Shown here: piece after piece, positions 41,161-42,409 of the stretch
How the letters are laid out: each line of letters begins with the position of its first letter
How positions within the stretch are numbered: the first letter of the stretch is position 1
Assembly: GCF_014196255.1 (NCBI RefSeq)
Contig: NZ_JACIDH010000024.1
Location: forward strand, 1-42,409
Direction of reading: 5' to 3'
Source: Sphingomonas pseudosanguinis
GTDB taxonomy: Bacteria > Pseudomonadota > Alphaproteobacteria > Sphingomonadales > Sphingomonadaceae
Length of the DNA stretch: 42,409 nt
The notes under the pieces: generated by a model
The model's database searches: none
The model's input: the letters and a program-made list of their open reading frames with translations, nothing else
What the model was told of the DNA's origin: nothing
Translations under genes and position numbers: made by a program

Positions 41161-42001
41161 GGTTCAAACCCAATCAGCATCTTGAGGGATGACAGGTTTC
41201 CTGATTCATTGGGGTGTGGATCAGGAGAGGTGAGGCATGGCGCTGTTCTGGTTGTCGGATGAAGCGTGGGCGGCGATCGAGCCGCATCTGCCCAAGAACC
41301 AGCCCGGTGCCCGACGGGTAGACGACCGGCGGGTTATCTCCGGGATCGTGCATGTGCTGAAGATCGGCTGCCGCTGGTGCGACTGCCCAGCCGATTACGG
41401 GCCATCCACGACGATCTACAACCGGTTCAACCGCTGGTCGCGCCGTGGCTTCTGGCTCAACCTGCTCGACGCGCTGGTGGATGCCGGCGTGGTCACCAGA
41501 AGTACCGCGATCGACAGCACCTACATCAAGGCGCAACGCGCGGCCTTCGGCGCAAAAGGGGGCGCCAGATCCAGGCGATCGGTCGCTCGCGCGGTGGCTG
41601 GACGACCAAGATCCACGCGCTCACCGATGTCATCGGCCGCCCCTATGCGCTGATGCTGACGGCCGGCAATGTCAGCGACGTGAAGGAGGCGCCTGCGCTT
41701 CTCGAACGGGCTGGCCGCATGCGCTACCTCCTTGCTGACAAGGGCTATGATGCAGACCGGCTGCGCCGCTCGCTCCGCGATGCTGGAGCCGTCCCTGTCA
41801 TTCCCGGCCGTCGAAACCGCAAACGCACCATCCGCTACGACAAGGACAGATACCGTGGCCGCCACCTGATCGAGAACGCCTTCTGCCGCCTCAAGGACTT
41901 CCGCCGTGTCGCCACCCGCTACGACAAACTCGCCGCCAACTTCCTGTCAGGCGTCGCCATTGCAACCGCGCTCGCATTCTGGCTCTGATTGAGTCTCAGC
42001 C
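41161..42001. mobile_element. IS5-family (IS427-group) insertion sequence, about 0.84 kb
   Basis: The element lies between two CTAG tetranucleotides (41157-41160 and 42002-42005). Its ends are an imperfect inverted repeat: the left GGTTCAAACCCAATCAG (41161-41177) pairs with the reverse complement of CTGATTGAGTCTCAGCC (41985-42001). Size, TA-containing target duplication and a two-frame transposase fit the IS427 group. It appears intact. Confidence 0.8.
41237..41988 (+). CDS. IS5-family transposase, two frames joined by programmed -1 frameshift
   Basis: Frame 1 starts at ATG 41237 (MALFWLSDEAWAAIEPHLP, a DUF4096 domain) and reads through GIVHVLKIGCRWCDCPADYG and TAIDSTYIKAQRAAFGAKGG. Frame 2 then continues AIGRSRGGWTTKIHALTD and the DDE_Tnp_1 domain, with MLTAGNVSDVKEAPALL, LADKGYDADRLR and LIENAFCRLKDFRRVATRYD, to 41988. 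The frames meet around the run AAAAGGGGG at about 41555-41565, the usual slip site of IS427 elements. A -1 slip yields one protein of about 250 residues. No damage is seen, so the element is probably active. Confidence 0.88.
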
Positions 42002-42005
42002 CTAG

Positions 42006-42314
42006 GCTCTCGCGCGCCGGCACGGCGACGAGGCCGAGCGACAGCACCTCGTCCCTCCGGCCGGGTGCGGACGCGTGAGCCACTTCATCTTCTCGATCAC
42101 GTCATCGTGTCATGCATACAACGCATCCATCAGGAACAGCCTGGGCTGCACCGGCCGATGCGCCAGCAGAACGCGCTCCTTCTGCGCGTCGCCCACCGCC
42201 TGCCGATAGCGGACCGTACCGAACCTCTCAGCGTCGTCGAACCCGACCGGCGCCCCGTCCTCGCTCGCGCGCGGGGCGGCCCGCAGTTGAAGATCGTGCT
42301 CCATGCCCATGCTC
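42006..42314 (-). pseudogene. Decayed coding fragment between two IS elements
   Basis: A frame on the minus strand (42310 to a TGA at 42110-42112) encodes SEDGAPVGFDDAERFGTVRY, RQAVGDAQKERVLLA and QPRLFLMDALYA. The same frame continues after the stop with HDDVIEKMKWLTRPHPAGG before losing sense. The composition is protein-like and the text across the stop reads as one protein, so it looks like a broken gene clipped by the IS elements on both sides. I do not recognise the family. Confidence 0.4.
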
Positions 42315-42409
42315 TGTCAATCGGCGTCCAAAAAGGACCCCCTATCGGCGTCCAAAAGGGACCCCCTTCGTCGAGCAGCGTGACGGGTATGACGGGTGCA
42401 CCGTTCGCG
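42315..42409. mobile_element. Left end of an IS21-type element running out of the window
   Basis: The sequence begins TGTCAATCGGCGTCC at 42315 and repeats the unit ATCGGCGTCCAAAA-GGACCCCCT (first near 42319-42342, second near 42343-42366) before continuing. TG-starting ends with tandem internal repeats of this wording are typical of IS21-family elements. The istA/istB genes would lie beyond the window. Confidence 0.55.

Noticed and set aside
1..42409. CRISPR array, tRNA or rRNA genes
   Set aside because: No evenly spaced identical repeats, no cloverleaf-like segment with a T-loop motif and no rRNA sequence was noticed by eye on either strand.

Overview
The window looks like a piece of a mobile accessory region, probably a plasmid or genomic island, from a GC-rich alphaproteobacterium of the Sphingomonadales type. 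Reasons: a TonB-dependent receptor and CzcCBA layout typical of sphingomonads, an ArdC antirestriction remnant, an EexN-type entry-exclusion lipoprotein, two serine recombinases and several insertion sequences (IS). The taxon is an inference; no rRNA, tRNA or housekeeping gene is present to anchor it, and the replicon type is not shown directly.

Layout. (1) 1-9.3 kb is a mosaic of accessory genes. It holds a secreted protein, an unassigned membrane protein with a small coupled ORF, a serine resolvase with a res-like repeat array, a DUF805-like membrane protein coupled to a broken C39-like cysteine peptidase gene, a second serine recombinase overlapping an HNH-type gene, a VapBC-type toxin-antitoxin pair, and an intact IS3-family element that cuts off all but the last 49 codons of an ardC-like gene. 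(2) 9.3-18.8 kb is an amino-acid scavenging cassette. A frameshifted TonB-dependent receptor lies divergent from a LysR regulator, which is followed by a Cys/Met-metabolism PLP lyase, a complete Aap-type amino-acid ABC transporter (binding lipoprotein, two permeases, ATPase) and a RidA-family protein, closed by a good terminator. (3) 18.8-35.2 kb is a large metal-homeostasis operon on the minus strand. A CadR/PbrR-like MerR regulator is divergent from it and a CadR-type operator lies between them. The operon runs through a His-rich small protein, CzcC, CzcB, CzcA, an SRPBCC protein, an MliC-like lipoprotein, an orphan FliE, a bestrophin-like channel, a lipoprotein, a ZIP-like transporter, a CDF-like transporter, a P1B-4-type ATPase, a flavin oxidoreductase, a HAD phosphatase, a DedA protein, DUF305 and EexN-like proteins. 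Many adjacent genes overlap by 4 nt. (4) 35.2-36.4 kb is non-coding junk with a degenerate IS3 remnant. (5) 36.4-40.9 kb is an IetAS-like defence/plasmid-maintenance module: an AAA ATPase, a large subtilisin-like protease and a tightly overlapping third gene whose C-terminus has an RNxxxH motif of HEPN type. (6) 41.1-42.4 kb holds an IS5-family (IS427 group) element flanked by CTAG, a decayed gene fragment, and the end of an IS21-type element running out of the window.

How the parts work together (inference): the metal operon combines periplasmic/outer-membrane export (CzcCBA), inner-membrane export (P1B-4 ATPase, CDF) and accessory envelope functions under one metal sensor. The amino-acid cassette couples uptake of a sulfur-type amino acid to beta-elimination and to RidA clean-up of the reactive enamine/imine. 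The most interesting candidate for an extended, incompletely described system is the three-gene IetA-IetS-HEPN-like cluster.
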